This document shows positions 15,619-23,877 of a DNA stretch of 64,000 nt, piece by piece. The stretch covers positions 1-64,000 of the forward strand of contig FOBR01000027.1 of the NCBI GenBank assembly GCA_900109895.1, written 5' to 3'. Within the stretch, counting starts at the first letter, position 1, and each line of letters begins with the position of its first letter. Made by a program: the position numbers and the translations under genes. The DNA comes from a bacterium A37T11 (GTDB lineage: Bacteria; Bacteroidota; Bacteroidia; Sphingobacteriales; Sphingobacteriaceae). The notes below the pieces were generated by a model that was not told where the DNA came from, did not search any database, and was given only the letters and a program-made list of their open reading frames with translations.

Positions 15619-16119
15619 ATGGACGATGTTGCGCAGACAACGGAATTTGGCAAAGTTTTACTCATTGGCATTTGCGGCACCTTATTGGTGCTTTTTACGT
15701 TGTGGCTTGGTAAATTGATAGCGCCTGCTAAACCAAGTAAAGAGAAACTTAGCACCTATGAATGCGGTGAAGAGCCACAAGGTACTGCCTGGATCCAGTT
15801 TAACGCCCGCTTCTATTTAATAGCCCTTGTTTTTTTATTGTTTGATGTGGAGATGGTCTTTATTTTTCCCTGGGCCACTGTGTTCGGACAACCTTCTCTT
15901 TTGGCAATGGATAACCGGTGGGGTGTATTTACGTTGCTTGAGATGTTTACATTTATCGGTATTTTGTTGATCGGGTTAGTGTATGTATGGAAAAATGGTG
16001 ATTTGGAATGGATCAAACCAAAGCCTCAAAAGCCGACCGTATCAGTTAATATTCCGGCCAGTGCATACGATAAACTGAACAAGGAAGTTCATATTGTAAA
16101 ATCGGGAGGTGTTTTATGA
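15619..16119 (+). CDS. nuoA: NADH-quinone oxidoreductase subunit A
   Basis: NuoA is one of the small membrane subunits of respiratory complex I. The 166-residue protein has three hydrophobic helices (about 12-34, 66-90, 104-125) and the family signature [20 protein letters not shown], in which the Cys of ECG is a hallmark, followed by [15 protein letters not shown]. It carries a longer hydrophilic C-terminal tail (about 126-166) than the Escherichia coli protein. Its stop overlaps the nuoB start (ATGA). The other complex I genes do not follow. Confidence 0.97.
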   Translation: MDDVAQTTEFGKVLLIGICGTLLVLFTLWLGKLIAPAKPSKEKLSTYECGEEPQGTAWIQFNARFYLIALVFLLFDVEMVFIFPWATVFGQPSLLAMDNRWGVFTLLEMFTFIGILLIGLVYVWKNGDLEWIKPKPQKPTVSVNIPASAYDKLNKEVHIVKSGGVL

Positions 16120-16628
16120 GCGCTGGTAACCAACCCGAAAGCCAAGGCATAGTAGTGGCTAAATTAGACGACCTGTTAAATTGGGCCCGTCTGTCATCTT
16201 TATGGCCGGTAAGTTTTGGTATTGCCTGCTGTGCCATCGAGATGATGGGTTCCATGGCAGCAACTTACGACCTTGACCGGTTTGGTGTTTTTCCGCGCCC
16301 TTCGCCTCGTCAATCAGACGTTATGATCATAGCCGGTACGGTTACGTTTAAAATGGCTGACCGCATCAGGCGTTTATATGCACAAATGCCGGAGCCAAAA
16401 TATGTAATATCGATGGGTTCATGCGCTAATTGTGGGGGTCCTTATTGGCAGCATGGCTATCATGTGGTGAAAGGGGTAGATCGTATTATTCCGGTGGATA
16501 TTTATGTGCAGGGATGCCCGCCTCGACCGGAAGCATTGATCGGGGCTTTTATTGAACTGCAGAAAAAGATTGAGAAAGAACACTTACTAAAAGATAAGTT
16601 ATATACAAACAACGAATCCGTAACTTAA
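16116..16628 (+). CDS. nuoB: NADH-quinone oxidoreductase subunit B (cluster N2 subunit)
   Basis: NuoB holds the last iron-sulfur cluster (N2) that passes electrons to quinone. The 170-residue protein has all four ligands: Cys38 and Cys39 ([11 protein letters not shown]), Cys103 (GSCANCGG) and Cys134 (VQGCPPRPE). The loop [16 protein letters not shown] is also conserved. It is translationally coupled to nuoA by a 4-bp overlap. The next gene is purK (stop and start share one base), not nuoC, so the complex I operon is split in this genome. Confidence 0.97.
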   Translation: MSAGNQPESQGIVVAKLDDLLNWARLSSLWPVSFGIACCAIEMMGSMAATYDLDRFGVFPRPSPRQSDVMIIAGTVTFKMADRIRRLYAQMPEPKYVISMGSCANCGGPYWQHGYHVVKGVDRIIPVDIYVQGCPPRPEALIGAFIELQKKIEKEHLLKDKLYTNNESVT

Positions 16629-17770
16629 TGATAAAAGACTTTTATGGTGATTTGAGGTTAGGCATTTTAGGCGGTGGCCAGTTGGGACGTATGCTAATTC
16701 AGGAAGCGATTAGCCTGAATGTAAATGTGTATGTACTTGATCCGGATCCGGATGCTCCCTGTAAAAACTTATGCGAGCGTTTTGTTTGCGGCCGGCTGGA
16801 CGATTATGAAACGGTTTACCAATTTGGGAAACAGTTGGATATGCTAACCATTGAAATTGAAAAGGTAAATGTGGATGCCTTGGAGAAACTGGAAGAGGAA
16901 GGGGTATTGGTTTATCCGCAGGCCAGGGTAATCCGCCTGATTCAGGATAAGGGTTTGCAAAAGCAGTTTTTTAAGCAAAACGATATTCCTACAGCCCCTT
17001 TTCAGCTGCTAAACTCAAAAGAAAGCCTGCGCGATGAACAGTTGATACCTCCATTTATTCAAAAATTGCGCAAGGATGGGTATGACGGTAAAGGCGTACG
17101 GAAAATAGTGACCGAAGCTGATTTTAAAGACGCTTTTGATGCTCCTAGCGTGATTGAGGAATGGATAGATTTTAAAAAAGAGATTGCTGTAATCGTTTCA
17201 CGCAATGATAGTGGTGATATAAAAGCCTTCCCTTGCGTGGAGATGGAATTTAATCCGGATGCCAATTTGGTGGAGTTTTTGATTTCTCCGGCGGCCCTCG
17301 ACCCCGGAATTCAGGCGCGTGCAGAAGAATTAGCAATTAAGATAGCCGAAGATTTGCAGATTGTAGGGCTGCTGGCTGTTGAAATGTTTCTGACCAAAGA
17401 CGGTGCTATTTTAGTAAATGAACTGGCTCCCCGCCCCCATAACAGCGGGCACCAAAGTATTGAAGGAAATTATACTTCTCAGTTTGCACAGCATTTGCGC
17501 GCTATTTTTAACTTGCCTCTGGGAAATACGGAGGTGCGTTTGCCTGCGGTGATGATTAACCTGCTTGGTAGCGATAACCACGAAGGCCTGGCCCGCTATG
17601 AGGGATTGGAGGAATCAATGGCGATAGAAGGAGTTTATGTGCACCTGTATGGAAAGAAATTTACAAAGCCTTTCCGTAAGATGGGGCATGTTTGTATTAT
17701 CCACGAAGACCGGGAGGCTGCGATTAATAATGCACGAAAGGTTCAGGGTTTGATTAAAGTTATTGTTTAG
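16628..17770 (+). CDS. purK: 5-(carboxyamino)imidazole ribonucleotide synthase
   Basis: PurK makes N5-CAIR from AIR, bicarbonate and ATP in purine synthesis. The 380-residue ATP-grasp enzyme has the N-terminal pre-ATP-grasp motif GILGGGQLGRMLIQEA, the DKGLQKQFFKQNDIPTAPF loop, KLRKDGYDGKGV, the metal-binding VNELAPRPHNSGH stretch and a C-terminal HLYGK segment. Length is normal. Its ATG overlaps the nuoB stop by one base and purE follows after five bases, so the two purine genes are cotranscribed with nuoAB. Confidence 0.97.
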   Translation: MIKDFYGDLRLGILGGGQLGRMLIQEAISLNVNVYVLDPDPDAPCKNLCERFVCGRLDDYETVYQFGKQLDMLTIEIEKVNVDALEKLEEEGVLVYPQARVIRLIQDKGLQKQFFKQNDIPTAPFQLLNSKESLRDEQLIPPFIQKLRKDGYDGKGVRKIVTEADFKDAFDAPSVIEEWIDFKKEIAVIVSRNDSGDIKAFPCVEMEFNPDANLVEFLISPAALDPGIQARAEELAIKIAEDLQIVGLLAVEMFLTKDGAILVNELAPRPHNSGHQSIEGNYTSQFAQHLRAIFNLPLGNTEVRLPAVMINLLGSDNHEGLARYEGLEESMAIEGVYVHLYGKKFTKPFRKMGHVCIIHEDREAAINNARKVQGLIKVIV

Positions 17771-17775
17771 ATTAT

Positions 17776-18285
17776 ATGAGTTCAGAAGAGCAACCGCTGG
17801 TTGGTATTATTATGGGCAGTAAATCAGACCTGCCGGTATTGCAGGAAGCTGCCTTGGTGCTGAAGCAATTGGAAATCCCTTTTGAGGTAAGCATCGTATC
17901 GGCACACCGCACACCCGACCGGATGTTTGGTTATGCTAAAAATGCAGCATCTAAAGGCCTGAAGGTTATTATTGCCGGGGCGGGCGGTGCTGCGCACCTG
18001 CCGGGAATGGTGGCAGCCATTACACACCTGCCGGTGATTGGCGTTCCCGTAAAATCGTCCAATTCCATTGATGGGTGGGATTCTGTTCTATCCATCCTGC
18101 AAATGCCCAACGGAATTCCTGTAGCAACTGTTGCGTTAAATGCGGCAAAGAACGCAGGCCTTCTGGCTGCTCAGATCCTTGCAACGGCCGATGCGGACTT
18201 GAGTGTAAAATTAATAGCCTATAAAGATAGCCTGCGCAACCAGGTGGAAGAAATGGCTGCTGAAGTTGAAAGTATAAAATTTTAA
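17776..18285 (+). CDS. purE: N5-carboxyaminoimidazole ribonucleotide mutase
   Basis: PurE converts N5-CAIR, the PurK product, to CAIR. The 169-residue protein has the class I signatures IMGSKSDLPVLQEAA, SAHRTPDRM (active-site His) and AGAGGAAHLPGMVAA, and SILQMPNGIPVATVA near the end. It directly follows purK. The stop overlaps the stop of the convergent ppx gene in a shared TTAA. Confidence 0.97.
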   Translation: MSSEEQPLVGIIMGSKSDLPVLQEAALVLKQLEIPFEVSIVSAHRTPDRMFGYAKNAASKGLKVIIAGAGGAAHLPGMVAAITHLPVIGVPVKSSNSIDGWDSVLSILQMPNGIPVATVALNAAKNAGLLAAQILATADADLSVKLIAYKDSLRNQVEEMAAEVESIKF

Positions 18286-19169
18286 GTTACATCCGGAAAA
18301 TTTTTTTCGATCAGGGTTTGTACCATGCCGTCGGCCAGGCCAATGCGGGGTATATATAGGGTGCGCATATTTACCCATTTCATCAAGGTAATGAATATTT
18401 CGCAGGCCGGAATGATCACGTCAGCCCGGTCATCGTTCAGGCCAAGGACATGAATGCGGTCTTTCAGGGTGAATGCATTTAAATATTCATAAGTGGCTTT
18501 CAGTTTGGCAAAGGTGAGCGGCTTTTCTACATTTTCATTGGCAATGCGGGCTATTTTATTGATGTTGCCCCCGGTGCCTACCCCAATCACTGTTTTGAGT
18601 TTGCCAGCGTATTTTTTTACCCAACATTTCATAGCCGCCCAGGTTTCATCTTTGTCTTGATTATCCAGGATGCGGATGGTGCCAATATCAAAGGAGCGTG
18701 ATGCGATGAGTTCTGTATTGGAAAATAGGGAAAGCTCAGTACTGCCGCCACCTACATCAATATACATCACTGTTTTTTTTCGGTCAAATTGTTTTTCCAA
18801 ATGGCTGTTGTAAATCATGGTGGCTTCCTGGTTGCCATCAATGATGGTTAGCTTGATACCTGTTTTGGCAACTTCCTGGATGACGCTGTCCCCGTTTTTT
18901 GCTTCGCGCATGGCTGAAGTGGCACAGGCCATATAGTCTGTCACCTGATATACATCCATCAGGTTCCGAAAGGCGGACATGGTTTTTGCCAGGTCTTCTT
19001 TTTTACGGTCAGAGATATATTTATGCAGAAACGCGTCGTCTCCTAAACGCAAGGGCACACGGATCAGGGTGTTTTTTTTAAAGGAAATGACTTTTCCATT
19101 TTTTATGATATCGGCAATCAGCAGCCGAACTGCATTTGAGCCTATATCTATAGCAGCGTATCGTAGCAT
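18282..19169 (-). CDS. Ppx/GppA-family exopolyphosphatase
   Basis: The 295-residue protein has the ASKHA-fold phosphatase motifs: YAAIDIGSNAVRLLIADI at the N-terminus (phosphate 1 loop), YIDVGGGSTELSLF (phosphate 2 loop) and VIGVGTGGNINKIARI. It is the short form with only the two N-terminal domains and lacks the C-terminal HD-like part of E. coli Ppx. It lies two bases after ppk on the same strand, so the pair makes and breaks inorganic polyphosphate, or hydrolyses pppGpp if the GppA activity dominates. Confidence 0.93.
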   Translation of the reverse strand: MLRYAAIDIGSNAVRLLIADIIKNGKVISFKKNTLIRVPLRLGDDAFLHKYISDRKKEDLAKTMSAFRNLMDVYQVTDYMACATSAMREAKNGDSVIQEVAKTGIKLTIIDGNQEATMIYNSHLEKQFDRKKTVMYIDVGGGSTELSLFSNTELIASRSFDIGTIRILDNQDKDETWAAMKCWVKKYAGKLKTVIGVGTGGNINKIARIANENVEKPLTFAKLKATYEYLNAFTLKDRIHVLGLNDDRADVIIPACEIFITLMKWVNMRTLYIPRIGLADGMVQTLIEKNFPDVT

Positions 19170-19171
19170 GT

Positions 19172-21235
19172 TCAGGATTTGTTTTTTAAATAATCGTAAA
19201 TAGCTGTTTGGGAGCGATGTGGGGGTTCCTTTTTGCCATTTATATATTGGTTGTTATTCTTTGCATTTATGTCTCTGGCTTTGGTGTTATCCTGAAGCTG
19301 CAAAAAAATCATGTGCCTAATCTCTTGTTTTATAGCGGGGTCTTTAATAGGGAAGGCAACTTCTACCCTTCGGTCAATGTTACGTGTCATGAGGTCGGCT
19401 GAGGCCAGGTAAACCAATTCATTGCCTCCGTTGCCAACTATCCAAACGCGGGCATGTTCCAGAAATCGGTCAACAATGCTGCGCACGCGTATATGCTCGC
19501 TGTAGCCGGGTAGCCCCGGAATTAAACAGCACATGCCTCGGATGATTAAATCGATCTGCACCCCGGCATTATTTGCTTCGTAAAGTTTGGAGATCATCCC
19601 TTCATCCGAAAGGCTGTTCATTTTAAGGATGATATACGCGTTTTTCCCTGCTTTGGCATGGGCTATTTCCTGATTTATTAACTTGTATAATTTGGGCCTC
19701 GTTTCAAGTGGTGACACGATAATGGCTTGATAACCTTTATAAAAAGTATTGCGGTCCAGCCCCCGGAATAATCGCCTCAGATCGCTGGTTATTTCTTTAT
19801 TGACGGTAAATAAACTGTGATCGCAATAGATTCCGGCAGTTTTTTCATTAAAATTGCCGGTTGCCAGATTGGCATAATGAACCAGTTTACCTTTTTCTTT
19901 TCTGGTAACCAGGCAGATTTTGGAGTGTACCTTATAATCGGCGATACCGGTATTGACCGTAACTCCGCCTTCTTCCAAACGGTTACTCCAATAAATATTG
20001 GCTTCTTCATCAAAACGTGCTTTCAATTCAAGCAGGCAGTTTACCTTTTTTCCGTTGGATGCGGCATTGATGAGGGCATTGATGACGCGCGAATTTTCTG
20101 CAAGCCGATACAGGGTAATATGGATTTCCGTTACTTTTGGATCAATAGCTGCCTCCCTTAAAAAGTGTACGATGTAATCAAAAGATTGATAAGGCAAACT
20201 GACCAGGTAATCCCGCTTGACCATCTGGCTAAATATGCTCTGACCAAGATCAAGGCCTTTTACAGGAAGTGGCGGCATGGGTTTGTACTCTAAACTTTTA
20301 TCGCCTACATTGGGGAAACTGACAAAATCTTTAAAATTGTGATACCTGTTGCCTGGGATGAGCGCTTCCTGTGACAAGTTCATCTGATCAACCAGGTAGG
20401 TTAACATATCTAAAGGGATACTACTATCGTATAATAAGCGCATTGGCTTTCCTTTGGATCTTTTCTGCAGGCTTTTAGCCAATATATCGATAAATTTACC
20501 ACTTACATTGGCATCGATATCCAGTTCAGCATCCCGGGTGAGCTGAATGGTATAGGCCTCTATACTATCGTGCTGAAAGATAAAGAACAGCTCATCCAGA
20601 CAGTAACGAATGATGTCATCCAGTAATATTATAAACTTTAGATCATTGGTTTCTGGCAGGACCAAAAAACGGCTTAGGATCTTGGTTGGCACTTCAACGA
20701 GTGCAAATCGCTTTTTTTGCTTGCGGGTTAATTTGACCAGAAAATAAATACGACGGTCTTTGAGTTCAGGAAAAGGCCTTTTGCTGTCTTTTTCAAGCAT
20801 AATGGGTACCAGTCGTGGCAACACGCTCGCCCGGAAATAATTCCTGACAAACTCGCCGCGCGATACGTTGAGTTGCTGTTCATTGATGATGAATATGCGG
20901 TGAAGCTCGAGTTCTTTAATTATTTCATGTTCATAAAGGTAATCAAACCGGCGCTCCAGGCGAATAACGACCTCTTTAATTTCGCCAAGTACTTTCCTTG
21001 GATTAAAGCCCAGTAATTCTTTGGTTTTTGCGTTGATGTTTTCCAGACGATTCAGTGTAGCCACCCTTACTCTGTAAAATTCATCCAGGTTAGCCGAGAA
21101 GATAGCCAGGAAACGCAGGCGTTCAATGAGCGGAACATTTTTATCTGCCGCCTCCTGGAGTACGCGCTCGTTGAAGTACAACCAGCTGATCTCCCTATTA
21201 ATGATGGGTAGTTTTTCTTTCACCGTTGTTAACAT
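19172..21235 (-). CDS. ppk: Polyphosphate kinase 1
   Basis: PPK1 transfers the gamma phosphate of ATP to a polyphosphate chain. From ATG 21235 the protein has 687 residues; the in-frame TTG at 21259 only adds eight residues. The N-domain begins INREISWLYFNERVLQEA, followed by FLAIFSANLDEFYRVRVA. The phosphorylated His is His437 (YKVHSK, E. coli His435), and the third conserved His is His594 (FLEHAR). The second catalytic His of E. coli (His454, YAHIGTGN) is Asn456 here (YANLATGN), possibly a clade variant. It forms an operon with ppx. Confidence 0.96.
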   Translation of the reverse strand: MLTTVKEKLPIINREISWLYFNERVLQEAADKNVPLIERLRFLAIFSANLDEFYRVRVATLNRLENINAKTKELLGFNPRKVLGEIKEVVIRLERRFDYLYEHEIIKELELHRIFIINEQQLNVSRGEFVRNYFRASVLPRLVPIMLEKDSKRPFPELKDRRIYFLVKLTRKQKKRFALVEVPTKILSRFLVLPETNDLKFIILLDDIIRYCLDELFFIFQHDSIEAYTIQLTRDAELDIDANVSGKFIDILAKSLQKRSKGKPMRLLYDSSIPLDMLTYLVDQMNLSQEALIPGNRYHNFKDFVSFPNVGDKSLEYKPMPPLPVKGLDLGQSIFSQMVKRDYLVSLPYQSFDYIVHFLREAAIDPKVTEIHITLYRLAENSRVINALINAASNGKKVNCLLELKARFDEEANIYWSNRLEEGGVTVNTGIADYKVHSKICLVTRKEKGKLVHYANLATGNFNEKTAGIYCDHSLFTVNKEITSDLRRLFRGLDRNTFYKGYQAIIVSPLETRPKLYKLINQEIAHAKAGKNAYIILKMNSLSDEGMISKLYEANNAGVQIDLIIRGMCCLIPGLPGYSEHIRVRSIVDRFLEHARVWIVGNGGNELVYLASADLMTRNIDRRVEVAFPIKDPAIKQEIRHMIFLQLQDNTKARDINAKNNNQYINGKKEPPHRSQTAIYDYLKNKS

Positions 21236-21321
21236 ACAAAAAAATGCGTTAGTTAACAAAAATGAATTATTAATGTTAACTACGCATTAAGATATTATTA
21301 GCAAAAAATAGATTACAGAAC

Positions 21322-22059
21322 TTACGCTTTTGACGTGGTCCCGCCCTCTTTTTTGTTTGCTGGTTGAGCAACTTTTGTTGGTGCTTTGGCCTTTGCTGCA
21401 GTTTTTTCGACGGGCGCTGGTTTTGCTTTTACTGTTCTTTTAGCTACAGGTGGCTTAACAGGTTCATCGTTTGACGGTGTCGTTGCAGAACCTAAGCTCT
21501 TGGTTGCTGTTTTTTTAACAGGTACGGAAGCAGCAACGGGCTTTGCGGAAGCAGCGGGTTTTGCGGAAGCAGCGGGTTTTACAGTAGCAGTAGGCTTTGC
21601 GGAAGCAGCGGCCTTTATAGTCGTAGCGGGCTTTGCCGGTGCTTGGGCTACGGGAGCTTTTGGCTTCCTAACCGTGGCTTTTGCCTTTGCGCCAGTCAAA
21701 TCTTTGGCACTTTTCACCACAGATGTACCCACCTTTTTTACCGAGGTAACATCCACGGCGGCAAGCGCTTTTGACACTTCTTTCTTGGCTACCTTTGCAA
21801 CTTGTTTTTTGGTAGCTTTTGCCTTTTTCTTGCTTTTCTTTTCGGCTTCTTTAGCCTTTTCTTTGATGGTGTTACCTATATCAGATAATTTATCTGAAAA
21901 TTTGCCCGCCAAGCGTTTACTAACGCGTTTTACATCATCTGCAAAAGCTTCAGCATTTTGTCCCAAATTGGACAAAACTTCTGAAAAGCGTTCGCTTAAT
22001 GTGGCTTCAATGTGACTTTTATCACCTTTTTTTACTTTTTTATCTTTTTTCTTTGCCAT
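21322..22059 (-). CDS. Lys/Ala/Pro-rich histone H1-like protein
   Basis: From ATG 22059 the product has 245 residues and no signal peptide. Residues about 10-70 form a helical domain (SHIEATLSERFSEVLSNLG, then KRVSKRLAGKFSDKLSDIG), then a run of Lys/Ala/Glu coiled-coil-like sequence, and from about 135 a low-complexity tail of the type S/T-x-K-P-x-A repeated at least five times, as in histone H1 tails and bacterial HctB/AlgP-like proteins. The composition predicts nucleic-acid or polyphosphate binding; the ppk gene is the next gene downstream. The role is inference. Confidence 0.8.
   Translation of the reverse strand: MAKKKDKKVKKGDKSHIEATLSERFSEVLSNLGQNAEAFADDVKRVSKRLAGKFSDKLSDIGNTIKEKAKEAEKKSKKKAKATKKQVAKVAKKEVSKALAAVDVTSVKKVGTSVVKSAKDLTGAKAKATVRKPKAPVAQAPAKPATTIKAAASAKPTATVKPAASAKPAASAKPVAASVPVKKTATKSLGSATTPSNDEPVKPPVAKRTVKAKPAPVEKTAAKAKAPTKVAQPANKKEGGTTSKA
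21541..21630. repeat. 18-bp tandem repeat inside the Lys/Ala/Pro gene
   Basis: Five 18-bp units run in phase with the reading frame; the units at 21541 and 21559 differ only at the first base, and the unit at 21595 differs from them only at its ends. Each encodes a six-residue S/T-x-K-P-x-A block. Such near-identical copies can vary in number between strains. Confidence 0.75.
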
Positions 22060-22178
22060 GAACAATACTCATTTACAGTTTGTTATAATGTTAATAATGG
22101 GCGCAATTTAAAAAAAAATTATTTTAATTGAAAATTTTTTATAGCGACAGAATCATAGATTAACACAAACCATGCCTA

Positions 22179-23216
22179 TTAAAGGTTATTCCAGTTCTTT
22201 TGTTCAAGGATCTCTAATTGCCAGATAATTTGATCTGGCTTTATGGGATAGGGCTCATTTTTCCGGATCTGTTCATACACTGCTTGAAAAAGCCCGGCAT
22301 AATTCCCTTTAAGGCCTTCTCTGAATTTCAATTCCTTACGGTTGTTGTCGTGTATAATGGTCAAAAGCCCCTCCTGCCCTGCGGGTTCTATACCGTATCC
22401 GTCTTGTGTTGGTAGCATTTCCTGATCTAACTGGGTTTCCTGCACATCTGCCCGTGACTTTTGAAAAGATCCTTTGGTGCCGTGTATGACATATGCTGGC
22501 AAAGGTTGCGCAACCAATAAGCTGGTAGTAACATACACGGTTGGCCCCGGGTGGTAACTCAAAATCAGGGATCCAAAGTCATCCACTTCTGACCCTTCCC
22601 TATTGATCGTGTTAATTTTTATGCTTTTATCTGGCTTGCCAAATAAACAGATTACCTGATCCAATAAATGGGAAGCAAGGTCGTAAGTAACTCCGCTGGC
22701 AGGTATAGGAATTTCCTTAAATAGTTTAGGGCCTTTTTCTTTCCGGTAACGGTCAAAACGAACATGAAATTCAATAATATTTCCGAGCACACCTGTGTTC
22801 AAAACCCGTTGCACAATTCTAAAATCACTGTCCCATCGCCGGTTATGAAACACCATCAGGTGCTTTTGCTGTTGTTCGGCCAGTTCAAATAATTCCTTAG
22901 CCTCAGCACTGGTAGGCGCGCAAGGTTTTTCTACTAATACATGCTTACCAGCTAATAAGGCTTTTTTTGTATAATCTACATGGGTGTCATTTGGTGTATT
23001 GACAATAACCAGTTCAATTTTCGGATCGTTGATCAGCTCGTCTACACTATTATAACTGATGATGTTCGGGTATCGTTCCTGTGCCTTTTTCTTGGTTCGC
23101 TCTGTAACGGCCCGCAGCGTAAAATGCTTGTTACTGTCTGTAAGTGGGGCATGAAACACCCTTCCCGACATACCGTATGACAAGATTCCTGTGATAATTG
23201 GTTTACTTACTGACAT
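22179..23216 (-). CDS. Gfo/Idh/MocA-family oxidoreductase
   Basis: A 345-residue NAD(P)-dependent dehydrogenase. The N-terminal Rossmann fold starts TGILSYGMSGRVFHAPLT, an atypical glycine loop in which the SGRVFHAP stretch matches the YdgJ/YhhX/YvaA-type branch. The catalytic EKP motif lies at about 96-98 (VEKPCAPTSAEAKEL), and the C-terminal alpha/beta domain begins near 130 (VFHNRRWDSDFRIV). Members act on sugars or inositols; the substrate is not predictable. It precedes the histone-like gene on the same strand with a 119-bp gap, so cotranscription is unclear. Confidence 0.93.
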   Translation of the reverse strand: MSVSKPIITGILSYGMSGRVFHAPLTDSNKHFTLRAVTERTKKKAQERYPNIISYNSVDELINDPKIELVIVNTPNDTHVDYTKKALLAGKHVLVEKPCAPTSAEAKELFELAEQQQKHLMVFHNRRWDSDFRIVQRVLNTGVLGNIIEFHVRFDRYRKEKGPKLFKEIPIPASGVTYDLASHLLDQVICLFGKPDKSIKINTINREGSEVDDFGSLILSYHPGPTVYVTTSLLVAQPLPAYVIHGTKGSFQKSRADVQETQLDQEMLPTQDGYGIEPAGQEGLLTIIHDNNRKELKFREGLKGNYAGLFQAVYEQIRKNEPYPIKPDQIIWQLEILEQKNWNNL

Positions 23217-23244
23217 GGATTATAATAGTGTATAGTAGCTCGGT

Positions 23245-23775
23245 TTATTTAGCTAATTCTTCTTTAAGTTTTTCCATTTTTGGAAGTTGGAGCCGTGCAT
23301 AGGCATTTAAGCCCGGAAGCGTATTTTCAGACACGACCTCAAACTGTTCGGTTAATTCTTCCTGGGTTTTTAATGCTTCTTTTAAGTAGGCTGCCTCATT
23401 AAAGGCTACGCTATCTTTACCGCCAATGGCTGCGGGTACTTCAAAGGCTGGCATACCGGGATCCGGAAGGAGCACGTGGTTTTTTTCGGCCAGACTGTAA
23501 ACCGTGGGCAGGATGCTGTCATAGGTACTGGCTATTTGACCTGCCAATTCTTTAACACTGGCAGACGTATTAAGGGAGCCTACAAATTTGGCCAATTCTG
23601 CACCGTGGGAGGCTTTTTCGTAGGTGGTTTTAAAAAAACGAAATCCTTCGGTGTCAACCCCGGTAACGTTATTACGCAAGTGGTTATTGGTGGTAAAATA
23701 GCCTGATCTGCCACAGGAACTCAAAAAATTTACCCCGGCAAAAAGAGCTAAACTATATAATGCTGTCTTCTTCAT
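23245..23775 (-). CDS. DUF4142-like lipoprotein
   Basis: A 176-residue product with a lipoprotein signal peptide (Cys21 in FLSSC). The mature part is mostly helical, with FFKTTYEKASHGAELAKFVGSLN followed by VKELAGQIASTYDSILP, the two-helix pattern of DUF4142 (ferritin-like helical bundle). It lies 28 bp upstream of the oxidoreductase gene on the same strand. Function is unknown; DUF4142 proteins are periplasmic and often stress-associated. Confidence 0.75.
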   Translation of the reverse strand: MKKTALYSLALFAGVNFLSSCGRSGYFTTNNHLRNNVTGVDTEGFRFFKTTYEKASHGAELAKFVGSLNTSASVKELAGQIASTYDSILPTVYSLAEKNHVLLPDPGMPAFEVPAAIGGKDSVAFNEAAYLKEALKTQEELTEQFEVVSENTLPGLNAYARLQLPKMEKLKEELAK

Positions 23776-23877
23776 GAATCGTATAATTTTTTAAAATATG
23801 AAATGCTCAGCAATAGTACTGAATTATCTTATTTTTTTAAAACCTATGGCCATTTTTTTCTCTATGCCATATCATTT

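Noticed and set aside
21386-22015. 209-residue hydrophobic plus-strand ORF opposite the Lys/Ala/Pro gene
   Set aside because: It is the mirror of a low-complexity Lys/Ala/Pro gene; the repeats simply read as Phe/Ala/Gly on the other strand, and it has no promoter or ribosome binding signal.
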